64,000 bases of DNA from the NCBI GenBank assembly GCA_030247855.1, contig JAPDRN010000011.1, forward strand, positions 1 through 64,000. Reading direction: 5' to 3'. A program made the translations under genes and the position numbers. The notes under the pieces were generated by a model. The model was not told the origin of the DNA and did no database searches. It saw nothing but the letters and a program-made list of their open reading frames with translations. This stretch comes from Knufia peltigerae. Taxonomy: Eukaryota; Ascomycota; Eurotiomycetes; Chaetothyriales; Trichomeriaceae. Numbering within the stretch: position 1 is the stretch's first letter; every line of letters begins with the position of its first letter. This document shows, piece after piece, positions 31,913-43,313 of the stretch.

Positions 31913-33880
31913 ATGTCTGAACTAGGCGACTCCAGCACCACCCCAAACCCGCCTGCGCCTCAGGATGTCTCTGCTGTCTCACAATCACAGCAACAGGGTC
32001 AATTGCCTCAACAACCTCTGCTTCAGACTCCTCAACAACCTGCGCCTAATGTCAACGCCGCTGGCGAGAACCTCCAGTGCCAGTGGCAAGGATGCGGCGA
32101 GCGCTGCACATCCGCAGAGGCTCTCTATGTGAGTCCCAAAACCCCAGCCCCAGAATCAAAACTGTTCGCCTCGACCATCTCGTGCTGACATTATACTTCT
32201 TTTTTCCAGGAGCACGTCTGCGAACGCCATGTCGGCCGCAAGTCTACCAACAATCTCAATTTGACCTGCGCCTGGGGTCAGTGTCGGACCACCACCGTCA
32301 AACGTGACCACATCACCTCCCATATTCGAGTCCACGTTCCCTTGAAACCTCACAAGTGCGAATTCTGTGGCAAGGCATTCAAGCGACCTCAGGATCTGAA
32401 AAAACATGTCAAGACTCACGCAGATGACAGCGTCATCATGCGCTCGCCTAACCTCGATGCAAGTGGCGGGCAGCGTTCACAGAATGGCATGCCTTCAGGC
32501 GCGGACTACAACGCCTCGTACTATGGTCACGCTCTCGCCGGTCAAGTCGGGCAAAACTACTATGCTCCTGCCATTCCTGGGCCGGGCGACTACACTGGCC
32601 AGCATCATCCGAACCAGTATTACCAGCCTCACCCACCTGTCCAGGTAAGCTTTGATCTCTATCCCCTCTTGCCCGATGGGAGCCGTGCTAATCGACTTCA
32701 ACAGACTGGACAACACCCCGGTTACGGTCCAGTGACGTACTACAGCACAGCGCCCCCGACCACATACGATTATGAGACTCGGAAGCGCGGGTACGACGCC
32801 CTCGACCATTTCTTCGGTCAAGTTAGACGGAGAGAGCTTGATCCTGCCAATTTCCACAACATCAGCCGCCGTCTCTTCGAGCTTCAAGGTCTTCAACTTC
32901 CCCAGATTATTCCAGCCAATGTTGCTGTTCCTGCCTATCAGCCGGTCTCTGTTGGCGGTGCTTACGAATCTGAAGATCCCATTCAAGCTTACAGTCTACC
33001 ACCAATGGGCAACGCAAAGACCCGAGGTGACTTGACCTCGATCGATCAGATCCTGGAGCAAATGCAAGCCACCATCTACGAGAACGACACTCATCTTGCC
33101 AACACTGGAGTCGGACAAGCAGGTCCTGGCTACGTCGCCTACCGCACCAGCAACAGCCCGCCTAGTGCTGCCCAAGTTCCAACCAGTGCAGCCCAAAGCA
33201 ACCCTGCCTCCCTTCTTCAACACACCCATCAAGGCAGCATTGCCAGCACAGCTGATGCCAGTACCCCAGGCTTGACCCCGCCGTCCTCGGCCCAGAGTTA
33301 CACTTCCGGTCAAAGCCCGTTACAGAACCATGCGGCTCCAACCAGCAGCGCCATGTATCCGAGTCTCCCGTCGAATGCCAGTGACATGGCTTATGCCGCT
33401 GCCAATGCCGCGACCCTCAGTGGTATGTTTGACAATGACGAGAGACGCCGCTACAGCGGTGGCATGCTCCAGCGCGCCGCTCCCGACAAGGACAAGGACG
33501 ACATGGACATTGCGACTGATGGTTCTATGACGCCTCCCGCGTCGGCCATGAACAAGGGCAAGAAGAAGGCCGGATCCCCCGGTGACAGCGTCATTGATCC
33601 CGCCCTGTCTGCCGAAATAGGTTCGCCCAGGAGTGACTCGAAAGACCCAGAGCCCGGCGAGGTTTGGGTTCAGAACATGCGACTCATCGAGTGGATGCGT
33701 GATTTGATCAAGAAACGATTGGAGACGGGTCAATTCGACGACGAGAGTGACAAGGCACTCACCCCCAAGCAAGATGGTCTCGATCACGACATGACAGGCA
33801 CGGATGATCATAAACTTCAAGATCGATCGGAAGAAGAACAACTTTATCCTGTTCTCAGACATGTCGAGGAAAGTGCTTGA
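31913..33880 (+). CDS. pacC: PacC/Rim101 ambient-pH transcription factor
   Basis: The zinc-finger regulator of the alkaline pH response, activated in the known family by two-step proteolysis. Exons 31913-32128, 32210-32644 and 32705-33880 give 608 aa. Three C2H2 fingers are present: finger 1 from C56 to H79 (split by intron 1), finger 2 from C92 to H114, finger 3 C122/C125/H138/H142, followed by THADDSV. The STNNLNLTC and KPHKCEFCGKAFKRPQDLKK segments are near-invariant in PacC. Later hallmarks are ERRRYSGGMLQRA, the NMRLIEWMRDLIKKRLE region corresponding to the signalling-protease area, and the terminal LYPVLR. The second intron (32645-32704) is 60 nt and free of stop codons, so retention would add 20 residues. 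It converges on SPP1. Confidence 0.96.
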
Positions 33881-34697
33881 GAGGATCACTTTTCTGTTGA
33901 ACATTTGTCTAGACGGATCAAGCAGGAACAATCTTGATTGTCTCTGTTTCCTCTTTCTTCATCAGGTCTCTAGGGTTCCGAATTTCGGATGCCGCATTAT
34001 TGATGAATATGATCGCTACGCTTTATTGCCTTTTATTTCTCTCGGAGCATACTTCTGGACCTGGGGAAGAGGGGGTATGGACGGCATGGGGTTTCTTTGG
34101 ATGAGCATTGAAAATAAAAAGGGGTCGAGGTGTACCATGGAGTAATATCAGGGGTACTTGAGTGGATTGTGTGAGGAGTCTTCTTCTTTTCTTTCCTTGA
34201 TGTGGTGTTGTGTTACCACCGCCCCTCCATCAGGGGGGGCCGCGTGGGTATGTAGGTTGTATACACAAAGACCTACAGAGTGTATGTAGTAGTAGGGTAC
34301 AGTTACACAAAAAGAAAGGGTGTGGTCTGTTTTTCTCGGTTTCTTTACTTTCGTATCATGGTAATTCCTATTGTCCACGACTGAGTAGGTACTTTGTTCG
34401 AGTACATAGCCTTGTGCTTTTGGTCTGGCCTGAAAAAACAATCATCCATGGAGTCGTCAAAGAGACACATGTCTCTCTGTCTGTCTGTCATGGTCAAGAG
34501 GTAATCATCTGTCGGTCGAGTGACGATGGTCGAAGACTCTGAAAAAAGAAAAAAAAAATTCATTGAATGGTAAACAAACAACCACCCATCTGGAGCAAAC
34601 GTAGACGTCGACGAACATACACGGGGTCAGCTCAAGTCTTCAGGTTGGTGGAGTTTTCGAGGTCGAGGTCGAGGTCGAGGTTCAAAGTCGACTTTTT
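33881..34697. other. Intergenic between convergent pacC and SPP1
   Basis: Holds both 3' flanks. An AATAAA hexamer at about 34113-34118 could end pacC mRNA. A TCGAGG tandem repeat lies at 34657-34680 and a short A-rich tract near 34542-34560. No gene. Confidence 0.5.
34657..34680. repeat. TCGAGG hexanucleotide tandem repeat
   Basis: Four copies immediately 3' of the SPP1 stop codon. Confidence 0.85.
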
Positions 34698-37299
34698 CTA
34701 GTTTGTGGTCGACGAAACCAACAAACCTCTCTTCTCCCAAGCTCTGACCGTGGCCCTCTCCTTCATCTTTTGCTCCTGGGTGTCGCACCTCCCCAGCTGG
34801 CGTCGGACGAGGTCTTGCTCGAACCTCAACTCCGCAAGTTGGCTCTTAGCCCAGTTGCGGTGACGAGGGCATCGGTTCTTGACGCAGACCCCACCCTTTT
34901 TCGGCATGTCACCTCCATTGTCGTCGTCGTCGTCGTCGTCGTCATCGTCGTCATGCTCGTGCTCTCCGATCCCATTCACGACGACGCCGTCCTCGGGAGG
35001 TCCTATCTTGGCCTTTTCGATCCCCTGGTCCAGAATCTCCTTGCCTCCACGCTGCAAGTACCAATTTCCAAACTCCTCATCGGACCACGCCATCCGTGGG
35101 TCGAATCCACAGACGTCCTTCATTTTGGGGTGTGACTTCTTGACCTCGTCCGTGATGCTGCCGGACCTGACCTTGACGAGTTCGAGTAACAATTCCCGCG
35201 CGCTGAGCATGTCGTTGCGTCCGTTGAGTTTGACCTTCTCCTCTTGGATACTGGCCATCTTTGCAATCTCGAGCTCGTCGAACTCCAATTTCAATTCCGA
35301 TTCTAATCCCTTGGATTCTGCTTTTGTCGTGGCATTGGCATCCACGTCACCCATGTCGACATCTCGTGGAGGTGTTTCCGGTTTGCGTCCCAGCGCACGC
35401 CACTCTTCAACGTCCTTGCACTTTTCCAGAAGCGCCTTGACTTCACCTGCCCGCAACGACGAGCCGCGGTTGGGCAACATGTCATCGTCCAGGCTGCTGT
35501 CGGTCTCGTACTCGGTCTTCTCCTCGTCACTGTACGCGGGTGTCGCGAGTCGACTTTCGTTGTTGATCGGAGTCCCCACGTCGCCGTTGACGTTGTTGAG
35601 TGACCTGGCCATCTTGTTCCGGCCCTCGGTCTTTTTGTGCTTTTTGCGCAATTTCTTCGGTTTCTCGGCCTCGACGATGTACTGGCCATCTCTGCTGACC
35701 TGCACGTTGGGGTCGCCACGCTGAACCAGTTCAACGAAGAACATCCTTCCACAAGCATCAGAGCAGTATTTGCTCGGGGGGTCTTGTGTGACCCTTGCAG
35801 GCTTTCTACAGTCTCTCCGCCTGCACATACGCTTCCATGTCGTCTGTAAACCTGGTTTCGCGCATCTCGGACAGATGTATTTGTCGATGAGATCGCCGTC
35901 CCTCTCTCGTATATTCACACAATTGCCGTGAAACCACTCTTCGCAGCCGCCGTCACACGCGATCATCCAAGTATGATTGTCACCTTTTCTACAGATGCAA
36001 AATATTTCACCATCATCATTGGAGCTGCCCGGGGTATCGGCGACGGAGCTTGAGCGAGATCTGGCCTCGATGGAACCGCCACGAGAAGAAGCAGGGGTTG
36101 GAGAGGATTTGACACTGGCCGCAGACGTCTGCTTCTTAAGCTTGGAAGGAATCGGTTTCAACAGCGTGGAAGCCGGCGTAGCACTGGGAGATCGGTAGGC
36201 CGATCTGGCTGGTGGGCTGTTCTCGGACTCGCTCAGCTTCGATCGTTTGTTGGGCGCAGTCGAGCTCTTAACTTTGGCAGTCCCCTTCTTCTTAGCTGCC
36301 GCCGAAGATTTAGCAGAGTCGTCCGGAGCAGGTCTCTTTCTGCCCGCAACGGGCGCTGGGGTTGCAAAAGGTTCTGTGGAAGATGCTCTGGATCCCGCAA
36401 CCGAGGGCTCCTTCTTCAGCGTCGCGATGGAGCTTGTCGGTTGAGGCGTTGATGCTTCAGCGGCATGTGATTCACGTGCAGGTCTCATGTCTCGCTCTTC
36501 AGATTCGCGTTGAACTCGAGCAACGGTTTCGGGCTCGTCATCGCCATCCGCTTCCTCTTCTTCACGTTTGGCTTGCCTCTCTGCTTTTTCTGCCTTGGTC
36601 AGCTTAGGAGGTGGAGGCGGCGGGCCTCGTGCGACTATTTCTTCGAGAGGTTCCAGTGGTTCGCCGGTGATGGGCTCAACAATGATTTCGAGGCTGCGCA
36701 GTGGTTCCCATGTCTTTGTATTATGGATCTTGGAGATGTGGTCTCTTACAGACCGTCTCCTGGTGAATAACTTGTTGCAGAGATAGCAAAGGTATCTGCG
36801 ATCGGTGTGCTGACCTTCGTTTTTGGAAGAGTGCACGTGAGACTTTGGCGGCGCGTTTGGATCAGGTTTTCGAGGCTTGCCAGAGGCCCTGGGCTTCTTT
36901 CCACTCTGTTCTGGCGAGCCGCGTGGAGATGAGTCGTTTCCCAAGAGCGACCCGTCGACCACATCTAATGTTGTCGTAGTATCGACAGGGAGAGACTCAT
37001 CGTCAAGTGGAGGATAATCACTTTCGATCATCTCCTGCTTGACAAGACCGTCATCGACGAGGTCACCGGGGAGTTCGGAAGTGTGCAAGTCATGTCCATC
37101 TTGATCTACCATGGCCATGTCGACATCGTGAGAAAGAGGATGTAGGGAGTTGTGAGGAAGAGTCGCGTCGTCTTCTTGCTGGAAGAGTTCAGGTGCAAAG
37201 AAGTTTACAGAAGGATCAGGCGCGTCCATACTAGAAAGCACAGATTAGCGGAGAACACAGACTGAGGTGTACGCGATCAACATAAACTCACTTGTCCAT
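34698..37299 (-). CDS. SPP1: COMPASS subunit SPP1 (PHD finger) with C2H2 finger
   Basis: Spp1/Cps40/CFP1-type subunit of the Set1 histone H3K4 methyltransferase complex. Predicted exons are 37299-37292 (8 nt, ATGGACAA) and 37230-34698, about 846 aa; the alternative is an intronless start at the ATG at 37229. The PHD finger at about 412-460 has FCICRK, WMIACDGGCEEWFHGNC and YICPRC, with aromatic residues suited to methyl-lysine. A CFP1-like region follows (CRRRDCRKPARV, then SKYCSDACG). Unusually, a C2H2 finger lies near residue 150 (YLCYLCNKLF...HISKIH). A poly-Asp run near the C-terminus comes from a GTC repeat at about 34919-34951. The C-terminal CVKNRCPRHRNWAKSQ and following coiled helix also fit the family. 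The middle is disordered and basic. Confidence 0.9.
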
Positions 37300-37979
37300 A
37301 ATGACAATGGGCGACGCAAGATCTGAAAAGTTGGATGCGGCTTTGAGGCTTCAAGAGAGCGAGACGTTGCGAAGCGGAAAGTTGTACAGTACGAGGCCAA
37401 CAAAGTCGCCTGCGCCTTGTGGAGAATGTCAAGGCGGAGGAAACATCAGCACAACGAGGCTGAGGAGCTGGTGAATATCGTGTGAATGAAATTCCTCGAA
37501 CCCTCCTGATTCGCGACACAACTCATAACGAAGACATGCGACTGTACAGAGACTATTGGAGCAGCGAGTGTAGGCGATGAAGGTGTCTGCGCCCGGAGCT
37601 TGAATATACGCGCCCAAGTCACCCAAGATTCTTCAAATGGCACGATGACATTTTTCTCCAAGGCCGTATCAAATTATATCCTCACATTACCGAATGTCGC
37701 TCATTACTCGAGTTACTTATATCGGTTTCGTACGGTATTGTATTTTATGAGTGAAAGAGAGAAGCATGTCTGTCATTTAATGCCTGCCGATGTTGCGATA
37801 CCATCGTGCTATAAAGCCTTCAAAGCGAGGTGAATGCTTGTGCTCTGTGGTTTGAATGTGAATGTATTGTACGATTCGGTCTTTACTCTTGTCAAATCGC
37901 TCCTCAGGCAGCGTCCCACATATGCACCAGATTCACGATCCCATTCGGTGTTACATGAACAACACTGAGATACAGCTAA
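37300..37979. other. Intergenic, SPP1 promoter
   Basis: Upstream region of SPP1 and 3' flank of the broken hydrolase gene. I see no gene or notable repeat. Confidence 0.45.
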
Positions 37980-39248
37980 CTAAGTGTTTGATTCAGCCAG
38001 GCAAACAAGGACCCGACCCAACTCCTGCGGTGCCCCTGTCTGGCAGTGGAATCCAGCTGTTCCCTTGAAGATATGCAGGGCGGCACGATCACCCAATGCG
38101 TCCTTGACCATTTCCGAGTGACCGGGGAACGTGGCATCGCACTCCCCATCTGCAATCCAGGTTGGCATCTGGATCATGTCCGCAATACCGCCCTTCAACG
38201 TGTAGTTCTTTGTCTGTTGGAAGAAATAATAAGGAGAGTGGGTTTTGAATGCCCAAAGACCCTGAAGGATGCCCCATTTCAACTCGGTTGTCGCGTTTGG
38301 GTTGCTTTGTATTGCATTCATCTCATTATCAAAGGCCTCCTGATCCCCGGACTCGAGGAGCTCGGCCAAGGCCGGGGTCGAGTGCCCTTTGTAGCCATCA
38401 TACATGTCCCAAACGCCACCGTCGAGCAGGAGGGCCGATAGTCGAGGCTCAAAGGCTGCGGCGCGGGCGTCAAGGTAGCCACCGAGGGAATTGCCAAAGA
38501 GGGCCAATCGTTGCGGGTCGACAAAAGCCGCTTTCTCGTTCAATAGGTAATCAACAACTGAGGTCACGACCCGCTCCCAGTCCGGAACGAAACCGAGTCC
38601 CTGAAAACGGCGTACCGTGGGCTGCCCAGGTCCTTCGCAGGAGATGATGTTCCACCCGCGTGCCAATGCGGGCGCCACGAGTGTGGAATACAAGTCCTCT
38701 TGAGCGGCATCGAACCCCTGGCCCAGAATCAAGGTTTGTAGCTGCTTGGGTTGATTGGTATTTTCAGCCTGTTGGGGGTACCAGATTGCCTCAACAGTGA
38801 AGTTCTTCGCCCTTGCCGGGCACGGGGAGGGCGGCGATGGCATGGTCAAAAGCAGTCATCTCCTCGGCCCACCATTGATACGCGGGTCGTCCCAATCCTC
38901 GCGGTTGTAGGCGTCAGCGCGACGAAAGTAGTCCGATAGGGAGAACCATGTTGCCCTGACATTGATCGGGTCATATGCCAGTTCCTGATTCATCGCTTGG
39001 GCCTTGGTTGCATTGGCCAACTCAAACCATGCGCCGATGTACGTCGTCCAATTGCCTGGGATGATCTTCTTGGCCACTGCTAGTGAGGGCACCGTGTCGG
39101 CCCCATCGTTAGCTATCTGGCCCATGCCTGGCAGGATATCGAAGTTGAACGAGTCATCACTGCTCAGGACGAGGACCGGGGACTCGTCGCTTTGGGCGTG
39201 GCAGAGGCTTGCCAGGGCGACGCCAGCAAAGACCGGAGACATCTTCAT
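37980..39248 (-). pseudogene. Secreted alpha/beta hydrolase, apparently frameshifted
   Basis: Reading from 39248, an N-terminal signal-peptide-like stretch (MKMSPVFAGVALASLCHAQ) opens a protein that runs to WDDPRI near 38877 and then hits a stop at 38856. The expected continuation (WWAEEMTAFDHAIAALPVPG) is in a second frame, and from about 38807 the rest continues in a third frame to 37980. That part carries the nucleophile elbow GNSLGG, then WIADGECDATFPG for the acid and a GFHC histidine: a complete catalytic triad. The two shifts (about 38875 and 38807-38820) cancel in length, which fits one lost and one gained base. No convincing intron resolves both. Summed length is about 420 aa, normal for the esterase-like family. 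It is either a young pseudogene or contains sequence errors. Confidence 0.7.
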
Positions 39249-39543
39249 GGCGACGGTGGTCCGGTGGCTTGAAGTAGATCAGATTAGAGACAGCTTTCAC
39301 TCCTGAATACTCGTGATCCAGCGTGTTTGGTAGTATTCTCAATGAGAACAGAGATGGCCTCAACTCCCAGAGGATGTTGCGACTTTATACTTTTGTGACA
39401 TAGTTCCGAGTCCCGACTGATCCTCGGTGCCATCGTCGAAGGTGGCCATGACAGCACACTTGTTCTGATGATAGCCATTTGTACTCACAAGGCAGAAGCA
39501 ATTGCCGAGCATTGATGGTCTTCCGTGGACGACATCAGTCACT

Positions 39544-40075
39544 ATGGTCAACCGAGGCGCCTCACACGGCTGTATCACCTGCACACAACGCCGCGTCAAA
39601 TGTGACGAAACCAAGCCCCAAAATAGGACATGTCGCCATCTCGGACGCGTTTGCAGGGCTATCGCAAGACCACTCCTCCCGTGAAGTTCCGAGACGAGAC
39701 GGCGAAGTTTCTGTCGATGTCTCCTGGAAAGGGCTACGAGACTGAGACGTCCTTGAGCCCGCAGGAGAAGCAGTATCTCTGTCAAGTGGGAACCACTACA
39801 AAGACCAAGAATCTAAATCCGAACCCCGACATCAGCTACTCCCAAAACTCGACATGGACGGAAGTTTCTACGAATTTCCCTTCTCTCATACCATACCAAC
39901 GGGATCTCGCTGTCTCCTTTTTCCTCACCTACGTCACTATCGTTGGCCGCAGCGTGGAGTCAACCCGCGGGTTCGTCGAGTTATGTTTTGCGAGTGATCC
40001 CAGGTCCACCGCCCAAAATCGCTCCCGTCGGGGAGGGCACACGTCCTTCTCAACAGGCTTTGGTCCAAGTTTCTG
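39544..40075 (+). pseudogene. Broken Zn2Cys6 regulator relic
   Basis: An ATG at 39544 opens GCITCTQRRVKCDETKP, the first half of a zinc cluster, but the second half is damaged. A Cys is missing where P-x-C-x-x-C is expected, and the phrase that normally reads C-x-GYRK needs a one-base shift at about 39653 (GYRKTTPPVKF is in another frame). Downstream a fragment (PYQRDLAVSFFLTYV) resembles the start of the fungal-specific domain, then the frame degenerates near 40000. Length is far below the 450 or more residues of an intact family member. It lies 296 bp from, and divergent to, the frameshifted hydrolase, so both may be decaying parts of one former accessory pair. Confidence 0.6.
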
Positions 40076-40756
40076 AGGCCAAACGTCTGGCCGACAAACA
40101 CCGCCAAGGGCTATGGACGATTACCGTTGTGTAATGTCGACCAACTTGGGGAGACAGAACAAGGCGTGCGGAAGAGTCGGCGTTGGCGATAAGTAGGACC
40201 ATCGTACCCTCGAGCGAAAAGACATACCGAGTAATCACTTTTGTGAGGAAGACAACATTTGACGAGGTTAGCTTGGGGGCAGGTTTAACAACAATAACGC
40301 TCATGTAAAGGTGCAAGGGTCAGGTCATGATGTACGCAGCACCTATGTCGTTCTCGGAGTTATGTAGGTAGGTAGGTACGGAGTACTCCGTACTATTACG
40401 AGTGTTTGAGGCACGTGCCACACAGGTTTTTGGGGAGCAAAAGCGGCGCCTGGGGAGTGCCGCTTTCGGTGGTTATGTCACTGACAATCAGCCGTACTCT
40501 AACTCGGTAGTGACTATGTAGAACATATCCCGTACACCACCTCATCGTCGCTACGCATCTACCTTCGTTGTGATTCCACTGCTCCTCCATATCATACCTT
40601 GTTTTATCCTGTACCCGTCTTCTTCATACCATGTCGAGCATGGGTGCGAAACTTTTGTCTCCGTAGACTATACCATTGCAGCCTTGCAGGTCCTGGCGAC
40701 GCAGTGAACCTCGACGACGATTGTGCCCGAACACTTCCGCAACCACCTCTCAACTC
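40076..40756. other. Intergenic, Vid24-protein promoter
   Basis: Contains an 18-bp perfect palindrome (40376-40393) next to a TAGG repeat. Nothing else recognised. Confidence 0.45.
40376..40393. repeat. 18-bp perfect palindrome with TACGGAGTA core
   Basis: GTACGGAGTACTCCGTAC is fully self-complementary and abuts a GTAGGTAGGTAG run. The half-motif ACGGAGTA recurs in other intergenic parts of this window. Confidence 0.8.
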
Positions 40757-43313
40757 ATGCCGCCCGCAAACTCTCCTACTGTAAGAATATATCAGCTTGA
40801 CATTTCTCTCTTGTTGTCTGTCCCAGAACTTCTTTCGGACGACGTGCCCTTCACACCATGGTTTCTTCGTTTTCCAATTGATTGCGATCCCTCCATAGCA
40901 TCGCTGTGTATTAAGTCCTCAAGGCTTACATGACGTCTTCTTCTTGCAGGATACACGTCCGTCAACTCCTCCCGGACGCCCCATTCGTTTACCTCTCGAA
41001 CCCGCGACAATCCACGACCCTTATTTGCGCCAGATTACTGAATCCATCTCCACAGCTGTTCCTGATTTCGCTTCCACACTGAATATTGCACAGTCAACCA
41101 CAGAAGGCGAAGCCCAAAGAAGTCGGAGCAGCCATTCCGCTGGCAGCACTCCTATCCTCTCCAGACGTATCCGAGACACCCCACGCCCATGGCAGACTGA
41201 ACCACGCACTGAGGAGAACGAAGATCATCGGGACTTGAGACAGATCGGAGAAGATATCTGGGCAAGACCAAGATACTTGACAGAGCAAGAATTCCTCAAT
41301 AGGCCTTCTGAGACCACTGATCAGACCAACATGCAGAATCACGCACCGGCGAGACGGATCTACGTAGGGAACACTCGCACATCAACGACGGACAACCTTG
41401 TTGATTCAACCCACGGTCAGGCCTTTCGAGATTTCTCATCTAGCGATGATAGTGACGACGATCTGGATCGACTCAGCACGGCCGCTCAGCATAATGATAT
41501 CGGCGGCGCACGACGAGATCTTCAACGTTTGGAGAGAGCCTTGCAGAGTTACCGATCGGCTAGGAATGGTCTGATCAGGACAGGTAGAATCACGGAACTG
41601 GGCGCGGTACCAACTGCCAGTGCCTTGAGAGCGTACTGGCAAGATAATCCGGCCAGGGAGTCCACTGCTCGGTCCTCGGCAGTTAACATACTGCAAAACC
41701 AAGATCGAATGTCGGCCCGACAATGGCGAAGTGTTGAACTACGCCGATTGCACAACGAAGCTAACTCCACGCCTGGCGGCGCCCGAAGAAAACGGGATGG
41801 AGCAGGGAGCTCAGCGGCTGTTGAGCGAGTGAAGAACTCCATCCGATATCTATCCCAACTTCGGCATACTGACGCCGTGGGCGGACTTGAACTGGCCAGA
41901 TGCCTAGATCTCGACTCATTATATCAGTTCGAAGAATCAAACATGCCAAGCGACCTCCCCATGCATGTTGATAATCTGCCCGTGCCACAATACAGCTCGT
42001 GGTTGGTGCCAGGAATGGTCTGGCATGGTCTACAGTCAACTGAGCGTGAGCCTTCGCAAAGCACAGTCGCTTGGGCGTCTCAAACTCGTCGTGATACACA
42101 ACGAGATATTTTTCAGCGGAGTATAACACGGAGACGGGAACTGATGCGCGGAACTTTTCAGGAAGCAGTGGAAGGATTGTCTGGATCCTTAATAGATGCT
42201 GAACGCTACTTATCTGATCTCCTGCAGGATAGCAACGGCAGATGGGGCTTTGCTCGAGAAGCACCGCCACCTCGACGTACCTCGCAATCGCCCCATCCTG
42301 TTGAATCAGATCATTGGCCTGTCAAAGTGACCATCCATTCGGTTGACTACGACTCCATGACTTTGTCTGGCACTATGTCAGCGAGTCACATGCCGGAGAG
42401 GATCTCGCCTACACGCCTCTCAACAATCGAGCAGCCGGCCTCTACTACGAGTATGTCTTCTTACTTCACTGGCGAGATTCTCGACTTCAGAAAGCAAACT
42501 CTCGAAACCGAACCTCAAGGTAGAGACTACCGAGTGGGCGGTCTTGATATAGATGCAAGCTATTGGGCCCGATTAGGTCCATTCCGGCAAGAGATAGAGA
42601 AAGTCAGGAATCTACGTGGCAAAGCCAGGGTGGAGTATCAGCAAGATAGTCGTCTGTGGAATGCATACCGAAAATCTACGAGGGATGACGGCGATTATAA
42701 GGAGCAACCTGCAATTCCTGGAATAGCGGGCATGGAGATTGAAACGAACGAAAACGAAGAGTTGAGCAATTCTCGGAACTCGTCTTCTCACCGAACAGAA
42801 GAAAGCCGCCAGATCGAGGACGATGAAATCATGGCTCGCTGCCTAGGAAGTGCCAAATGGCTCGATGGAAAATTGGGCCAAGAGTGGATTTTGATGAGAT
42901 GGAAGGAGCGTTGTTTTGTCGACTCAGGCGCCCAGTCGTCCAGCTCTAACCAGACAAGGACAATCTTTACGGCATCAGGGTCATCCTCATCCTCGCAGTA
43001 TACTGCGCGACCATCTGAACCGGGAGCGGGTACATCCTGGGGCCTGACAATTTCAGGCTTTTATTACATCGCTCTCAACAGACTCACAGGCGAGGTGGAT
43101 GGCCTGTACTATGATCCTGGATCTCAGCCCTACCAGGCTCTGAGAATGGTGCCTGAAGGCATGCCATTATCGAACATAATATCAGACAAAACAGCCAAGT
43201 CCGGAATTGACTCGGTGGGGGAACGCAAAACCTATACTTGCGGGTGCAGTGACTCTGCCTGCAAAGAAAAGGTGGGCGTGAAACGATGGTTTCCTTCTAT
43301 GGAGTTCAGATGA
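40757..43313 (+). CDS. Vid24/GID4-domain protein, long form
   Basis: Exons 40757-40780 (MPPANSPT) and 40950-43313 give about 795 aa; the 169-nt intron is long for this window. The C-terminal 290 residues (about 455-745) fit the Vid24/GID4 fold, the substrate-receptor domain of the GID/CTLH ubiquitin ligase that reads N-terminal degrons such as Pro. Visible pieces are VTIHSVDYDSMTLSGTM, FTGEILDFRKQTLET, ASYWARLGPF, WILMRWKERCFV and GFYYIALNRLTGEVDGLYYD followed by PYQALRM. Classical Gid4 is about 350 residues; here 450 mainly disordered, Ser/Arg-rich residues precede the domain, with a SSDDSDDD acidic patch. A long insert also splits the domain (about 600-700). It may be a GID receptor variant rather than the gluconeogenic Gid4 itself. 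Confidence 0.8.

Noticed and set aside
32645..32704. Reading pacC through 32645-32704 as ordinary coding sequence
   Set aside because: The segment has complete donor, branch and acceptor signals and interrupts a low-complexity region, so I treat it as an intron while keeping retention as a finding.
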